Counted from the stretch's first letter, positions 1 to 11,905 are shown. The stretch is DNA of 64,000 nucleotides from Caldanaerovirga acetigignens (GCF_900142995.1 NZ_FRCR01000002.1:124001-188000), one strand, 5' to 3'. The notes: generated by a model not told the origin, from the letters alone. A program made the numbers and translations.

Positions 1-201
1 GTTACTGGTATTTCGCCAATACTCCTTTTGGACGATGCGCTTTCGGAACTTGATAAATACCGCAGGAAGTGGATTTTAGAAGAGAATAAAGAATGGCAGG
101 TATTTGTCACTACCTCCGACATTTCTGCTATTCCAGATGATATCTTAAAAAAGGGTTCGGTATTCAGAATTGAGGCAGGCACCTTGGGAAGGTGGTTTTA
201 G
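1..201 (+). CDS. recF: RecF, C-terminal fragment (cut by window start)
   Basis: The first frame is open from base 1 to a TAG at 199-201 and gives the last 66 residues of an SMC-like ATPase. It carries the Walker B/D-loop stretch LLLDDALSELDKYRR, which in RecF is the conserved LLDDVLSELD block. RecF is the cytoplasmic DNA-binding ATPase that, with RecO and RecR, loads RecA at gaps. The neighbours support the call, because recF-remB-gyrB-gyrA is a standard order near the Firmicute origin. The stop is directly followed by the GTG of the next gene, which suggests translational coupling. The N-terminal part, including Walker A, lies outside the window. Confidence 0.93.
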   Translation, partial: VTGISPILLLDDALSELDKYRRKWILEENKEWQVFVTTSDISAIPDDILKKGSVFRIEAGTLGRWF

Positions 202-674
202 TGTGGATAATGTAAAAAAAATACTGTGGAACGTATTGAAAAAGGGCGACATGGGGCGGAAACTGAATGAAGCCCTGATATTCGCGATGTATGAAGATAT
301 AGTGGGTGAAAAGATATCGAGAGTTTCAAAACCTGTTTTTTTTCGAGGAGACACCTTATTTATAGGTGTAAAAAATTCTGCCTGGGCACATCAACTCTTG
401 TTTTTGAAGCCAGAAATTATAGAAAAAATAAATTCATTTTTAACAACTCCTTTAGTAAGAGATATAAGATTTCAGATAGTTTTATTTTCTGAAAATAACT
501 TAAAAAGCGATAGCGAAAAGAATTTTACTGATGATGTTAAGATGGATATACCTGACAAAAATAAGCAGATGTTTTATAATATTGCAGCGGGCATACAGGA
601 TGAAAAGCTTCGGAATAAATTTATAGAACTTTGTATAAAGGACTTAGAGTTTAAATTGAAAAGAGGTGAAATTC

Positions 675-2859
<2,185 letters not shown>

Positions 2860-2873
2860 CGGAGGTCTTATAG

Positions 2874-5306
2874 ATGTCTGAATTGGCGAATAAGGTGCTA
2901 CCTGTTGCTATTGAAGATGAAATGAAAAAATCCTATATCGATTATGCCATGAGCGTCATAGTAGGTAGGGCTCTGCCCGACGTGAGAGACGGTTTAAAAC
3001 CCATTCATCGAAGGATACTCTACGCTATGGGAGAGCTCAATCTAACTCCCGATAAACCCCACAGAAAATCCGCTACAATCGTAGGAGATGTAATGGGAAA
3101 ATACCATCCTCACGGCGATGCGGCTATATATGAAGCAATGGTGAGATTGGCCCAGGACTTTTCTATTCGTTATCCGCTAGTCGATGGTCATGGAAACTTC
3201 GGCTCCATAGATGGTGATCCTCCTGCGGCTATGAGGTATACTGAAGCCAGGTTATCGAAAATAGCTTTAGAGATGCTGGCAGACCTTGACAAGGATACAG
3301 TTGATTTTGTACCTAATTTTGACGACACACTTAAGGAACCGGCAGTGTTGCCGTCCCGCTTTCCAAACCTTTTGGTGAACGGCTCATCTGGTATAGCGGT
3401 GGGTATGGCTACAAACATACCTCCTCATAACCTTTCAGAGGTAATAGATGGAGTAATAATGATGATAGAAAACCCTGACGTGACGTCCCTTGAGCTCATG
3501 ACTGCAATAAAAGGCCCGGACTTCCCAACGGGCGGCATCATTTTGGGAAGGGACGGCATTAAGGAAATGTACTCGACGGGGCGAGGCTCTATAGTAATCA
3601 GGGCAAAGGCAGCTATAGAGCCTATGGAAGGCGGGAAACAGAGGATAGTAGTAACCGAAATTCCGTACATGGTAAACAAAGCCCGCCTTATAGAGAAAAT
3701 AGCGGAGCTCGTCAGGGAAAAACATCTCGAGGGGATAACGGACCTGCGGGACGAGAGCGATAGGAACGGCATAAGGATAGTGATAGAAATAAAAAGAGAT
3801 GCTAACGCTCGAATCATATTAAATCAACTCTTCAAGCATACCCAAATGCAGGTTACATTCGGTGCGATAATGCTAGCGCTTGTGAATAATAGACCCCAGG
3901 TGCTCACATTGAGAGATTTAATATATTATTACCTGGAACACCAGAAGGATGTGGTGATAAGGAGAACAAAATTTGAACTTGCCCGGGCTGAGGAAAGGGT
4001 GCATATCCTGGAAGGGCTAAAGATAGCTCTCAATCATCTGGATGAAGTAATAGCACTTATAAGAAAGTCAAAGGACGTGCCTGCTGCGAAAGAAGGGCTG
4101 ATGAAAAAATTTGGCCTTACCGAAAAACAGGCTCAGGTCATTTTAGATATGAGGCTCCAGAGGCTTACTGCCTTAGAGCGGCAAAAAATTGAAGAAGAGT
4201 ATAAGGAACTTTTAGGGAAAATAGAGTACTACAAGAAAGTTTTAGGAGACGACAAAATTGTCTTAGGTATAATCAAAGAGGAGCTTATAAGGGTAAAAGA
4301 ACGCTTCGGCGATGAGAGGAGAACCAAGATTGTTGCGGAATCAAAGGATTTTGATGAGGAAGACTTGATACCCGAAGAAGACATAGTTATTACGATGACA
4401 CACTTTGGGTATATAAAAAGAATGCCCCTTTCGTCGTATAAAAGCCAGAGACGTGGCGGAAAGGGTGTAAATGGAATAACTACCAGGGAAGAGGATTTCG
4501 TAGACAGAATTTTTGTAGCTACTACGCACCATGTTGTTTTGTTTTTCACAAATTACGGCAACGTATACCGATTAAAAGCCCACGAGATACCCGAAGCGGG
4601 GCGCACAGCTAAGGGTTCTGCTATCGTAAACCTTTTGCCGTTAAAAAGTCAGGAAAAGGTAAATGCGGTAATTCCTATAAAAGATTTCTCCCAGGACAAA
4701 TATTTAATCATGGTCACCCGCGAGGGGATGGTAAAAAAGACCCTTCTCTCGGAATACGAAAATACCCGCAAATCCGGTATAATAGCCATTACTTTGAATC
4801 CCGGAGACGAACTCATTGGAGTCAAGCTAGTGGGCGAAAAAGACGAATTGGTGCTGGGAACTGCTCTCGGAATGAGTATAAGGTTTTCAGTGAGCGATGT
4901 GAGCCCCACGGGTCGAACGGCTCGCGGAGTAAAAGCCATAACCCTGGAAGAAGGCGACGAAGTAGCCTCGATGGATGTGACATCTTTGGGCGATGAAGTT
5001 TTGGTGATAACAGAAAAGGGGTACGGCAAGAGAACTCGAATTGAAGAGTACAGGCTGCAGTCACGGGGAGGGAAGGGAATTATCACTCAGAAGATAAGTA
5101 ATGCTACAGGAAAGCTCGTAGGTCTCCGGGTGGTTTCGGAAAAAGATGAGGTAATTTTATGCACTGCTTCCGGTATGATGATAAGACTAGAAGTTTCGGG
5201 CATTTCTAGAATGGGCCGAAATGCCCGCGGAGTAACCCTTATGAAGTTGGAAAAAGACGATATAATATCGGCAGTGGCGGTAATAAGGGAAAACGAGAAG
5301 GACTAG
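2874..5306 (+). CDS. gyrA: DNA gyrase subunit A
   Basis: 810 residues, full length. The catalytic tyrosine is Y122 in [11 protein letters not shown], the winged-helix segment is present ([18 protein letters not shown] near residue 32), and the six-bladed C-terminal wrapping domain starts with the GyrA box QRRGGKG near residue 525, which marks it as gyrase rather than topoisomerase IV. The quinolone-resistance region reads [12 protein letters not shown] clean GGAGGT site precedes the ATG. The stop codon shares the bases CTAG with the stop of the convergent zinc-ribbon gene, so there is no room for a terminator between them. Confidence 0.98.
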   Translation: MSELANKVLPVAIEDEMKKSYIDYAMSVIVGRALPDVRDGLKPIHRRILYAMGELNLTPDKPHRKSATIVGDVMGKYHPHGDAAIYEAMVRLAQDFSIRYPLVDGHGNFGSIDGDPPAAMRYTEARLSKIALEMLADLDKDTVDFVPNFDDTLKEPAVLPSRFPNLLVNGSSGIAVGMATNIPPHNLSEVIDGVIMMIENPDVTSLELMTAIKGPDFPTGGIILGRDGIKEMYSTGRGSIVIRAKAAIEPMEGGKQRIVVTEIPYMVNKARLIEKIAELVREKHLEGITDLRDESDRNGIRIVIEIKRDANARIILNQLFKHTQMQVTFGAIMLALVNNRPQVLTLRDLIYYYLEHQKDVVIRRTKFELARAEERVHILEGLKIALNHLDEVIALIRKSKDVPAAKEGLMKKFGLTEKQAQVILDMRLQRLTALERQKIEEEYKELLGKIEYYKKVLGDDKIVLGIIKEELIRVKERFGDERRTKIVAESKDFDEEDLIPEEDIVITMTHFGYIKRMPLSSYKSQRRGGKGVNGITTREEDFVDRIFVATTHHVVLFFTNYGNVYRLKAHEIPEAGRTAKGSAIVNLLPLKSQEKVNAVIPIKDFSQDKYLIMVTREGMVKKTLLSEYENTRKSGIIAITLNPGDELIGVKLVGEKDELVLGTALGMSIRFSVSDVSPTGRTARGVKAITLEEGDEVASMDVTSLGDEVLVITEKGYGKRTRIEEYRLQSRGGKGIITQKISNATGKLVGLRVVSEKDEVILCTASGMMIRLEVSGISRMGRNARGVTLMKLEKDDIISAVAVIRENEKD

Positions 5307-5554
5307 GGACCTAGTATCTGGTTTACGGTAATCCTGGTATCACGTCCGCACCGAGGGCATAGATACAGGTGGACGCACTTTTTTTCATCACGCCGCTCTT
5401 CAGAAGCCGTGATACTTATGTCTAGGTAAGGTTGATAGGGGTCTAGGTAATCCTGGACCCTTCCCCAGTCTTCCATAAGGCTTCCGCATTCAGGACATCT
5501 TTCACTGATTGTGATAAGGCCGTTGCACAAAGGGCAGTTATATTCCATTTCCAT
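5303..5554 (-). CDS. Small double zinc-ribbon protein, unknown function
   Basis: An 83-residue protein with two zinc-binding knuckle pairs at the N-terminus (CPLCNG and CPECGS, about residues 7-24) and one more CPRCGRD pair near residue 68. The middle section ([22 protein letters not shown]) is acidic and probably extended. I do not recognise a named family. Such ribbons commonly act as nucleic-acid or protein adaptors, but that is inference. The ATG at 5554 is preceded on its strand by AAGAGGTGA. It is convergent with gyrA, with overlapping stop codons, and divergent from the decarboxylase gene. Confidence 0.75.
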   Translation of the reverse strand: MEMEYNCPLCNGLITISERCPECGSLMEDWGRVQDYLDPYQPYLDISITASEERRDEKKCVHLYLCPRCGRDTRITVNQILGP

Positions 5555-5589
5555 AATATAAAAATCACCTCTTAATACTATGGTTTCCC

Positions 5590-5618
5590 GTTACAGAATA
5601 AAAAATTTATGGTATTAT
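5590..5618 (+). promoter_or_regulatory. Sigma-A type promoter for the decarboxylase-tmk-darA operon
   Basis: A GTTACA -35 element (5590-5595, 4 of 6 matches), 17-base spacer and TATTAT -10 element (5613-5618). It lies 30 bases before the preferred ATG at 5648. It also argues against using the upstream ATG at 5609, which would sit inside the promoter. Confidence 0.55.
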
Positions 5619-5647
5619 ATTCTAAAAAGAATTTAGAAAAAGAAGCC

Positions 5648-7087
5648 ATGAGAAAAAAACTTTCAGCGCCTATTTTGGAAAAGTTAATATCTTATTCTGA
5701 AAAAGACGGCATTCGATTCCACGTGCCCGGCCACAAAGGCGGAAAAGGCTTACCCGAGTATTTTGAGAACTTAATGAAAGAGAATTTATTTCTCTGGGAT
5801 GTGACGGAAATTCCGGGAATGGACAACTATCACGAGCCTTTAGGGGTGATAAAAAAGTCCCAGGAGTTACTTTCAAGCCTGTACGGGGCAGAAAAATCTT
5901 TTTTCCTCGTGAACGGCGCATCGTCAGGAGTCATGGCAATGATAGGAGCTGCTTTAAAAAAAGGAGATAAGGTCCTGTTGCCCCGCGACAGCCATAAATC
6001 CGCATTGATGGGAATTATTCTTTCAGGGGCAAAGCCTGTATACTTGAGACCAGATGTGAATGAAGATCTAGGCGTAGCAGTCGGAGTACCAGATTTAGAG
6101 TGGAAAAAAAATTTCGAGCTTAACGCCGATGCCAAGGCAGTTTTTTTGACAAATCCAAATTACCAGGGATTTTGTCCCAACCTACCTAAAATTATAAAAA
6201 AAGCAAGACTTTTGGGAATGAAAATTCTAGTGGATGAAGCGCACGGTGCTCACCTTGCCTTCAGCGACCAGTTGCCTTCTACTGCTGGAGAACACGATGT
6301 GGACGCATGGGTCCAAAGCCCCCACAAGACTCTGTGCTCCCTGACCCAAAGTGCCTGGCTCCATTTGAAGGGCGAAAAACTTGAAGAGGAACGTATCAGG
6401 TCTTATCTGGCGCTGATTACAACTACCAGCCCTTCGTATATCCTGATGGCGTCCCTGGATTTGACAAGAGCCGTGATGGAAAAGATGGGAAAAAGATGGG
6501 TGGAAAAAGGGCTCTACCTTGCAGAAAGGGCTAGGAAAATGATAAATAAAGAGACTCCTTTTTACTGCGTGGGCAGGGAGGTAAAAGGGATGGGCGGTGT
6601 TAATGATTTAGACCTTTCCCGGCTCATGGTTAATGTTTCTTGCGCTGGCTATACGGGTTTTTTCGTGGAAAAAATTTTAAGGACCAGGTTCAAAATATAC
6701 GCCGAATACGCCGATTATTGCAATGTATACTTTATTTTAACTGGAGGAAACACTTCTTCGGACGTGGTAAGTTTGATCTCTGCTTTAAAACGGTTCGGTG
6801 CTCGAAGAAAAAAAATAAAGCAAATTATTTTCACTCCCGATGTGCCAGAAAGTGCCATGAGCCCACAGGAAGCTTACTTCTCTGCAGAAGAAAAGGTAAG
6901 ACTTAAGGACGCTGCGGGAAGAATAGCAAGGGATGCAATAATTCCTTATCCGCCTGGTGTTCCCCTTTTATGTCCCGGAGAAGTTATACAAAAACATCAT
7001 ATAGAGATTATCGATGAAATAATAAAAGCGGGTGGAACTTGCATTGGAATAAAAAAAGGATTTTTAGCGGTGGTGAAAGATGGGTAG
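5648..7087 (+). CDS. PLP-dependent Orn/Lys/Arg decarboxylase family protein (YaaO/SpeA-like)
   Basis: About 479 residues of the group III PLP decarboxylase fold, as in B. subtilis YaaO and SpeA. The start of the catalytic domain is RFHVPGHKGGKG near residue 24, the substrate/PLP segment VDEAHGAH is near 200, and the PLP lysine block is VQSPHKTLCSLTQSAWLH near 225. The family decarboxylates arginine, lysine or ornithine to polyamine precursors; the exact substrate cannot be read from sequence. It lacks the long N-terminal wing domain of E. coli-type inducible enzymes, as YaaO does. The ATG at 5648 is chosen because the family starts close to LSAPILEKL and because the earlier ATG overlaps the promoter. 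Its stop overlaps the tmk start by 8 bases. This order (yaaO-tmk-yaaQ) is the Bacillus order. Confidence 0.87.
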   Translation: MRKKLSAPILEKLISYSEKDGIRFHVPGHKGGKGLPEYFENLMKENLFLWDVTEIPGMDNYHEPLGVIKKSQELLSSLYGAEKSFFLVNGASSGVMAMIGAALKKGDKVLLPRDSHKSALMGIILSGAKPVYLRPDVNEDLGVAVGVPDLEWKKNFELNADAKAVFLTNPNYQGFCPNLPKIIKKARLLGMKILVDEAHGAHLAFSDQLPSTAGEHDVDAWVQSPHKTLCSLTQSAWLHLKGEKLEEERIRSYLALITTTSPSYILMASLDLTRAVMEKMGKRWVEKGLYLAERARKMINKETPFYCVGREVKGMGGVNDLDLSRLMVNVSCAGYTGFFVEKILRTRFKIYAEYADYCNVYFILTGGNTSSDVVSLISALKRFGARRKKIKQIIFTPDVPESAMSPQEAYFSAEEKVRLKDAAGRIARDAIIPYPPGVPLLCPGEVIQKHHIEIIDEIIKAGGTCIGIKKGFLAVVKDG

Positions 7088-7712
7088 GAGTGTAAGAAAA
7101 GGAAAATTCATAACCATTGAAGGCCCCGATGGGGCAGGAAAGACAACTCAGGCTGGGAAACTGGTGGAATTCCTTAAAAGCAAGGGAAAGAGGGTTATCG
7201 CGACGAGAGAACCTGGAGGTACCGCTTTAGGGGAGCAACTCAGGAAGATACTTTTGGACCCGGAGGGTAGTCCTGTTTCCAGTGCAGAAGCCTTGATATA
7301 CGCTGCTTGTAGGGCTCAGCTTCTTGAGAAGATGGTTATTCCGGCCCTCAAGGAAGGGTTTATAGTTATCTGTGACAGATTTGTTGATTCAAGCCTGGCG
7401 TATCAAGGATATGCTAGGGGGATAGGGATCAACCGAATACTTCAGCTCAATAAGTGGGTGATTGGAACTTATTGGCCTGACTTGACTATATTGCTGGACA
7501 TAGACCCGGCTGAATCCTTAAAGCGGTTGACCGGTGGAAAGGACAGACTCGAAGGAGAGACTTTGGAATTCCACCAGAAGGTAAGGGAAGGTTATATGAA
7601 GGTAAAGGAGATGTTCCCTGAGAGGATAAAAGTAATAGATGCATCGCTTTCGGTTAAAGAAGTTTTCGAAAAAATCGTGGAGGAACTAGAAAAAACTGGT
7701 ATACTTGAGTGA
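7080..7712 (+). CDS. tmk: Thymidylate kinase
   Basis: 210 residues, full length. The P-loop is EGPDGAGKTTQ (residues 14-24), the DRY-type motif is CDRFVDSSLAYQGYAR near residue 98, and the LID region follows near 150. It phosphorylates dTMP to dTDP, an essential step of DNA precursor synthesis. Gly-Ala at the second and third variable P-loop positions and the LTGGKDRLE LID fit the Gram-positive type. The ATG overlaps the end of the decarboxylase gene. The downstream darA gene is in the same operon. Confidence 0.96.
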   Translation: MGRSVRKGKFITIEGPDGAGKTTQAGKLVEFLKSKGKRVIATREPGGTALGEQLRKILLDPEGSPVSSAEALIYAACRAQLLEKMVIPALKEGFIVICDRFVDSSLAYQGYARGIGINRILQLNKWVIGTYWPDLTILLDIDPAESLKRLTGGKDRLEGETLEFHQKVREGYMKVKEMFPERIKVIDASLSVKEVFEKIVEELEKTGILE

Positions 7713-7731
7713 AACGAAGGGGGTGGTGCCC

Positions 7732-8055
7732 GTGAAACTCATAATGGCTGTGGTACAGGATATCGATTCACCTAAACTTGTTGCAGAACTGACCAGAAAC
7801 AATATTGGCGTCACTAAACTTTCGAGCACTGGCGGATTCTTGCAGCGAGGTAATGCGACTTTGCTCATGGGTGTGGAAGAAGAAAGGCTTGACGAAGTTA
7901 TAAAAATAATTGAGAAAATATGTCGTTCAAGAAAACATGTAATAACGCCATTTCCCGCATCTCCTGGAGAGACCATGGCTCCTTACCCTATAGAGGTGAC
8001 GGTAGGGGGAGCTACGGTTTTTGTATTAAATGTTGAAAGGTTTGAGAAAATATGA
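7732..8055 (+). CDS. darA: Cyclic-di-AMP receptor DarA (PstA/YaaQ), PII-like
   Basis: 107 residues with a PII-like fold: MKLIMAVVQDIDSPKLVAEL at the N-terminus and the ligand loop STGGFLQRGNATLLMG around residues 33-48, which is diagnostic of DarA/PstA. The protein binds the second messenger c-di-AMP; its downstream partner is not established. I start at GTG 7732, preceded by a GGGGGTG ribosome site, because the nine residues encoded upstream overlap tmk and are not conserved in the family. The stop overlaps the ATG of yaaR (ATGA), a typical coupling. Confidence 0.93.
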   Translation: MKLIMAVVQDIDSPKLVAELTRNNIGVTKLSSTGGFLQRGNATLLMGVEEERLDEVIKIIEKICRSRKHVITPFPASPGETMAPYPIEVTVGGATVFVLNVERFEKI

Positions 8056-8504
8056 ATACCTTAAGAGTCCGGGGTCTAACATCAAAAGGTGACCTATCCG
8101 AGATGAATTTTTCTCCTTCAAAGCTGCCTTCAGCGGTGGGCGGCTTCAAGGACTTTTTGAAAAGTGCTCAGGAGGTGTATTCAAAGGAGCAGCTTTCTTC
8201 CATGTTATCATTGATAGAAGAGCAGGGAAAGAGACTCGTTAAAACCATGAGCTTGGCTGACCTGAAAAAATATAAGGAAATGGTCGGACGCTTCGTCAAA
8301 TATTGTCTTGAGTTGGGATTAAAGCTAAAAGAAGAAAGACTTTTTTCCGGTCAAGGGAAGCAAAAGGTTCTAACTACTGTAAAAATTGTGGATGGAAAGC
8401 TCATAGAACTTACTGAGCTTTTGTTTTCAAAGAATGTCGACGTATTTAAAGTTTTATCTTTAGTAGATGAAATCAGAGGGCTGCTCCTGGACCTTTATGC
8501 GTAG
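8052..8504 (+). CDS. yaaR: YaaR family protein (DUF327)
   Basis: 150 residues, mostly alpha-helical. The N-terminal 40 residues are low in structure, and the conserved core runs from about residue 55 (IEEQGKRLVKTMSLADLKKYKEMV) through VKIVDGKLIELTELL to the end. DUF327 proteins are found between darA and holB across Firmicutes; no biochemical activity is known to me. The start overlaps the darA stop and the end overlaps holB by 8 bases, so all three are co-translated. Function: unassigned. Confidence 0.85.
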   Translation: MNTLRVRGLTSKGDLSEMNFSPSKLPSAVGGFKDFLKSAQEVYSKEQLSSMLSLIEEQGKRLVKTMSLADLKKYKEMVGRFVKYCLELGLKLKEERLFSGQGKQKVLTTVKIVDGKLIELTELLFSKNVDVFKVLSLVDEIRGLLLDLYA

Positions 8505-9297
8505 AATTTTCCATGCTTATATTCTTCTAGGACCTGAAAAAGAGACGATAAAAAAAGCGAAGGAGCTCGCAAAAACTGTCAATTGCAAAAATGCTCTCCG
8601 CTATTGCGATGAATGTAATTGCTGCCGCCGAATGGAGGCGGGATGTCATCCCGATCTTTTTCACGTATTTCCCGATGGGTTCTCCATAAAGGTTGAAAAA
8701 ATAAGGGAAGTGATAATGAGCTCACATCAGCCGCCTGTAGAGGCGAAAAAGAAAGTCTACGTGTTTCACGAAGCAGATAAAATGACCCCCGAGGCTCAAA
8801 ATGCCCTCTTGAAGACTTTGGAAGACCCTCCTACGCCGCTAATCTTCCTGCTCCTTTCCCAGAATTTAAAGGCACTGCTTCCCACAGTTGTTTCTAGATG
8901 CCAAATTTTAGATTATTCTAGAATGAATGAAGGCAAGACTATTCCTGAGGATGTAAAAGAAATTGCGCTTGAAGTAATCATAAGAGGAATTGATTTTTCG
9001 AAAATAAATTTATACGTTCAGAAATTAACCGATGCTGAAGCAGAGGCCGATGAAATTATGGAATTTATAGCTTCGGTGTATAGAGATATTTTAGCGATTA
9101 AGACTAAGAGTAGGGCCAGTTTAAAGAATCGGGATTTGTTAGATGAATTAAAAGAAAAGGCAAAATTATCATCCCAGGCATTGGTAAAAGCTATAGAAAT
9201 CGTATATTCACAAATAGAAGCAGTTAAGACAAAAGGAAATGAAACCCTTGCATGGTATAATTTATTTATGGGGTTGAAGGAGCAGGAGGTGATGTAG
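8497..9297 (+). CDS. holB: DNA polymerase III delta-prime subunit, short form
   Basis: About 266 residues, shorter than the roughly 330 of Bacillus HolB. The Walker A region is degenerate (LLGPEKETIKK), as usual for delta-prime. The clamp-loader zinc module is clear (CDECNCCRRMEAGCHPD, residues 38-54), and the helicase-like sensor block FHEADKMTPEAQNALLKTLEDPP with VVSRCQ follows. The shortening is in the C-terminal collar domain. It is the stator of the clamp loader that places the sliding clamp on DNA. I chose ATG 8497, which overlaps the yaaR stop, because residues encoded upstream are unlike the family. ricT follows after one base. Confidence 0.88.
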   Translation: MRRIFHAYILLGPEKETIKKAKELAKTVNCKNALRYCDECNCCRRMEAGCHPDLFHVFPDGFSIKVEKIREVIMSSHQPPVEAKKKVYVFHEADKMTPEAQNALLKTLEDPPTPLIFLLLSQNLKALLPTVVSRCQILDYSRMNEGKTIPEDVKEIALEVIIRGIDFSKINLYVQKLTDAEAEADEIMEFIASVYRDILAIKTKSRASLKNRDLLDELKEKAKLSSQALVKAIEIVYSQIEAVKTKGNETLAWYNLFMGLKEQEVM

Positions 9298-9298
9298 C

Positions 9299-10132
9299 AT
9301 GGTCACGGTAATAGGCGTTAGATTCAAAAAGGCAGGGAAAATATATTATTTCAACCCAAAAGATTTAGAACTTTCGGTGGGAGACAAAGTTATCGTCGAA
9401 ACCTCAAGAGGTATAGAGTTTGGAGAAGTGGTTATAGGCCCTAAAGAAGTCAAGGAAGAAGATATAATCTCACCTCTTAAGGATGTGATTCGTAGAGCTA
9501 ATGATGAAGACGAGAATGTGGTGGAAGAAAACCGAGCAAAAGCTAAAGAAGCAGCCCGAATAGCAGAAAAGAAGATCCAGGAACACGGCCTCGAGATGAA
9601 ACTGGTAGATGTGGAGTACACCTTCGACAGGTCGAAGCTCATCTTTTATTTTACGGCTGATGGCCGGGTGGATTTCAGGGAACTTGTAAAGGACTTGGCG
9701 TCGATTTTCCGCACCCGCATTGAGCTCAGGCAGATAGGGGTAAGGGACGAGGCAAAGATGATAGGAGGTCTTGGCCCGTGCGGCAGGATCGTGTGCTGCC
9801 ACACTTTTTTAGGAGAATTCGACCCAGTGTCTATAAAAATGGCAAAACAGCAGAACCTTTCGTTGAACCCCGGTAAAATCTCGGGGCTGTGCGGAAGGCT
9901 GATGTGTTGTCTTAAGTTCGAATATGAAAATTACTGCGGAGAAACAAAATGCTGCGATGAATGCAAGGAGGCAGAAGAAATACTGAAAGTAGGTTTAAAG
10001 GTGATAACTCCTTTTGGTGAAGGAACAGTTGTCTCTATAGATAGGGAAAAAGAAACAGCGACGGTAAAACTTGCAGGAAGCGAAGAAGAGAAAGAATTTT
10101 CCATGGAAGAAGTGGAGCTTAAAGGGGATTGA
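9299..10132 (+). CDS. ricT: RicT (YaaT), PSP1-domain protein with iron-sulfur cysteines
   Basis: 277 residues with a PSP1 C-terminal-type core. Cysteine-rich blocks GPCGRIVCCHTF near residue 160, SGLCGRLMCCLKF near 195 and YCGETKCCDECKE near 217 supply the cluster ligands of RicT. In B. subtilis RicT works with RicA and RicF in a [4Fe-4S] complex that directs RNase Y-dependent mRNA maturation and affects sporulation and competence. RicA and RicF are not in this window. The C-terminal KOW-like segment (VITPFGEGTVVSIDREKETATVKL) is present. It follows holB with a one-base gap. Confidence 0.93.
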   Translation: MVTVIGVRFKKAGKIYYFNPKDLELSVGDKVIVETSRGIEFGEVVIGPKEVKEEDIISPLKDVIRRANDEDENVVEENRAKAKEAARIAEKKIQEHGLEMKLVDVEYTFDRSKLIFYFTADGRVDFRELVKDLASIFRTRIELRQIGVRDEAKMIGGLGPCGRIVCCHTFLGEFDPVSIKMAKQQNLSLNPGKISGLCGRLMCCLKFEYENYCGETKCCDECKEAEEILKVGLKVITPFGEGTVVSIDREKETATVKLAGSEEEKEFSMEEVELKGD

Positions 10133-10192
10133 AAGGTTTTAATTTGCGGGTTATTATAGTTTTAGGGATGCTGCTTAGAGGAGGTGGGATTA

Positions 10193-10900
10193 ATGTTCCC
10201 CTTTGGATGGTATTATTACGATCCGACATGGATTATAGTATTACCGGCCCTTATCCTCGCCTTCTACGCCCAAGCCAAAGTATCCACTACATTTGAAAGA
10301 TATCTCCGGGTCCCAGCTCGGATAGGCCTCACAGGAGCGGAAGCGGCGAGGGAATTATTAAGGGCAAATGGAATATACGACGTGACAGTAGAAATGACTC
10401 GAGGAAGGCTAAGCGACTACTACGACCCTAGAAACAAGGTGTTGAGGCTTTCACCGGAAGTGTACAGCGGCAGGTCCCTTGCCGCGCTTGGCGTTGCGGC
10501 ACATGAATGCGGTCATGCAATACAGCACAATGTGGGCTATGTCCCGCTCAATTTGCGGAACACCATAGTGCCTCTGGCAGGAATTGGTTCGCAGATGGCC
10601 TTTCCGCTGTTTTTCATAGGACTTCTTTTTAACTTAGATTTCCTTGCGACAATGGGTATACTGTTTTTTAGCGCCGCTGTTTTATTTCAACTAATCACAT
10701 TGCCAGTGGAATACAATGCTAGCAGCAGGGCGATAGCGGCGTTAGAGAGCGCAGGGTTAATCTCGTACGATGAAGTAAAGCCGGTTAAAAGAGTCTTGGA
10801 CGCCGCAGCCCTCACTTATGTGGCTGCTACCCTAATGGCCATCCTTCAACTTTTAAGGTTGCTCGTATTGTTTGGAATTTACAACAGGGACGATAGGTAG
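10193..10900 (+). CDS. Membrane zinc metallopeptidase, YugP family
   Basis: About 235 residues. An N-terminal membrane helix (WIIVLPALILAFYAQ, residues 10-24) is followed by a DUF-type zinc peptidase domain with the active-site helix VAAHECGHAIQH near residue 102, where both His and the Glu are present. Two hydrophobic segments follow (about 130-165) and another lies near the C-terminus. YugP-like proteins are widespread in Firmicutes, and their substrate is not known to me. The start is ATG 10193, preceded by GAGGAGGTG at 10178-10186; the upstream in-frame GTG lies inside that ribosome site. A short GC hairpin with a T-run follows the stop. Confidence 0.86.
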   Translation: MFPFGWYYYDPTWIIVLPALILAFYAQAKVSTTFERYLRVPARIGLTGAEAARELLRANGIYDVTVEMTRGRLSDYYDPRNKVLRLSPEVYSGRSLAALGVAAHECGHAIQHNVGYVPLNLRNTIVPLAGIGSQMAFPLFFIGLLFNLDFLATMGILFFSAAVLFQLITLPVEYNASSRAIAALESAGLISYDEVKPVKRVLDAAALTYVAATLMAILQLLRLLVLFGIYNRDDR

Positions 10901-10925
10901 GGGTTCTGCCCCCCTTATTTTTTTA
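10897..10925 (+). terminator. Weak Rho-independent terminator
   Basis: A 4-5 bp G/C stem (AGGGG...CCCCT) with a short loop starts at the stop codon of the YugP-like gene and is followed by seven T residues. It is a short stem but well placed before dapA. Confidence 0.45.
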
Positions 10926-10977
10926 AAATGTTATTAATATAATTAATTCTAAAGGAGTTTTTAAAGGGGGAATTTTT

Positions 10978-11853
10978 ATGGATTTCGGCTGCGTTATTAC
11001 CGCGATGGTGACGCCTTTTGATGAAGACTTAAATGTAGACTATAGGGCTTTCGAAAAACTGGTGGACTACTTGATAGAAAATGGAAGTGATGCCCTCGTC
11101 GTGACAGGGACCACGGGAGAATCGCCCACTCTTAGCGATGAAGAAAAGGTAAATTTGTACAAAATTGCAAAAGAAGTATCGCAGGGAAGGGCAAAAATTA
11201 TAGCCGGGACGGGTTCTTACGATACCCGCCACAGCATCGAACTTTCCGTTAAGGCTCAAGAAATAGGCGTCGATGGCCTTCTGCTGGTAAGCCCCTATTA
11301 CAACAAGCCCACCCAGGAAGGTCTTTACCGGCATTTTAAAATGATAGCAGAGTCGGTCGACATTCCAGTAATGCTCTACGATGTACCGGGACGTACATCT
11401 GTTACCATTGAACCAGAAACATTAAAAAGACTTTCAGAAGTTAAAAACATAGTGGCAGTAAAGGACGCGGCAGGAAATTTGGATAAGACGAGCAAAACAG
11501 TGGCTCTTGCCCCTAACCTTCGGGTCTACAGCGGAGATGATAGTCTTACCCTGCCAATGTTGGCCATTGGGGCTAAGGGAGTAGTAAGTGTGGCTTCTCA
11601 CCTTGTGGGAAAGAGAATAAAAGAAATGATACAGGCCTTCGAGAAAGGCGAAGTGGGTAAAGCGCGCGAAATACACTTAGAACTCTTCGAACTCTTTAAG
11701 GCCCTGTTTGTAGTAACAAATCCAATACCTGTGAAAGAAGCCCTCAACATGGTTGGGTTTAAAGTTGGAGGCCTTAGGCCGCCTCTTGTGGGTGCCGATG
11801 AAAAGACAAGAGAAATTTTAAAGAAAACGTTGAGCAAACTTGGACTTTTATGA
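10978..11853 (+). CDS. dapA: 4-hydroxy-tetrahydrodipicolinate synthase
   Basis: 291 residues, full-length TIM-barrel aldolase. The Schiff-base lysine is K162 in VAVKDAAG, the substrate motif GTTGESPTLS is near residue 44, and the catalytic tyrosine block is SPYYNKPTQEGLYRHF near 105. It condenses pyruvate with aspartate semialdehyde, the first step of the lysine/diaminopimelate branch, which also supplies dipicolinate for spores. It is a single gene here: no dapB or lysC neighbours are seen. GGGGG precedes the ATG. A strong bidirectional hairpin follows. Confidence 0.95.
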   Translation: MDFGCVITAMVTPFDEDLNVDYRAFEKLVDYLIENGSDALVVTGTTGESPTLSDEEKVNLYKIAKEVSQGRAKIIAGTGSYDTRHSIELSVKAQEIGVDGLLLVSPYYNKPTQEGLYRHFKMIAESVDIPVMLYDVPGRTSVTIEPETLKRLSEVKNIVAVKDAAGNLDKTSKTVALAPNLRVYSGDDSLTLPMLAIGAKGVVSVASHLVGKRIKEMIQAFEKGEVGKAREIHLELFELFKALFVVTNPIPVKEALNMVGFKVGGLRPPLVGADEKTREILKKTLSKLGLL

Positions 11854-11868
11854 AATGTAAGTAAAAAC

Positions 11869-11905
11869 TAAAATAGGCTGCCTTTTTGAAGCAGCCTATT
11901 TATTT
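11869..11905. terminator. Bidirectional terminator between dapA and hslO
   Basis: A perfect inverted repeat AAATAGGCTGC / GCAGCCTATTT with a 9-base loop, with A/T runs on both sides. It can stop transcription of dapA (plus) and of hslO (minus), whose stop codon lies at its right edge. Confidence 0.85.

Noticed and set aside
5609..5647. Upstream ATG for the decarboxylase.
   Set aside because: It overlaps the -10 element and lacks a ribosome site; the later ATG fits the family start.
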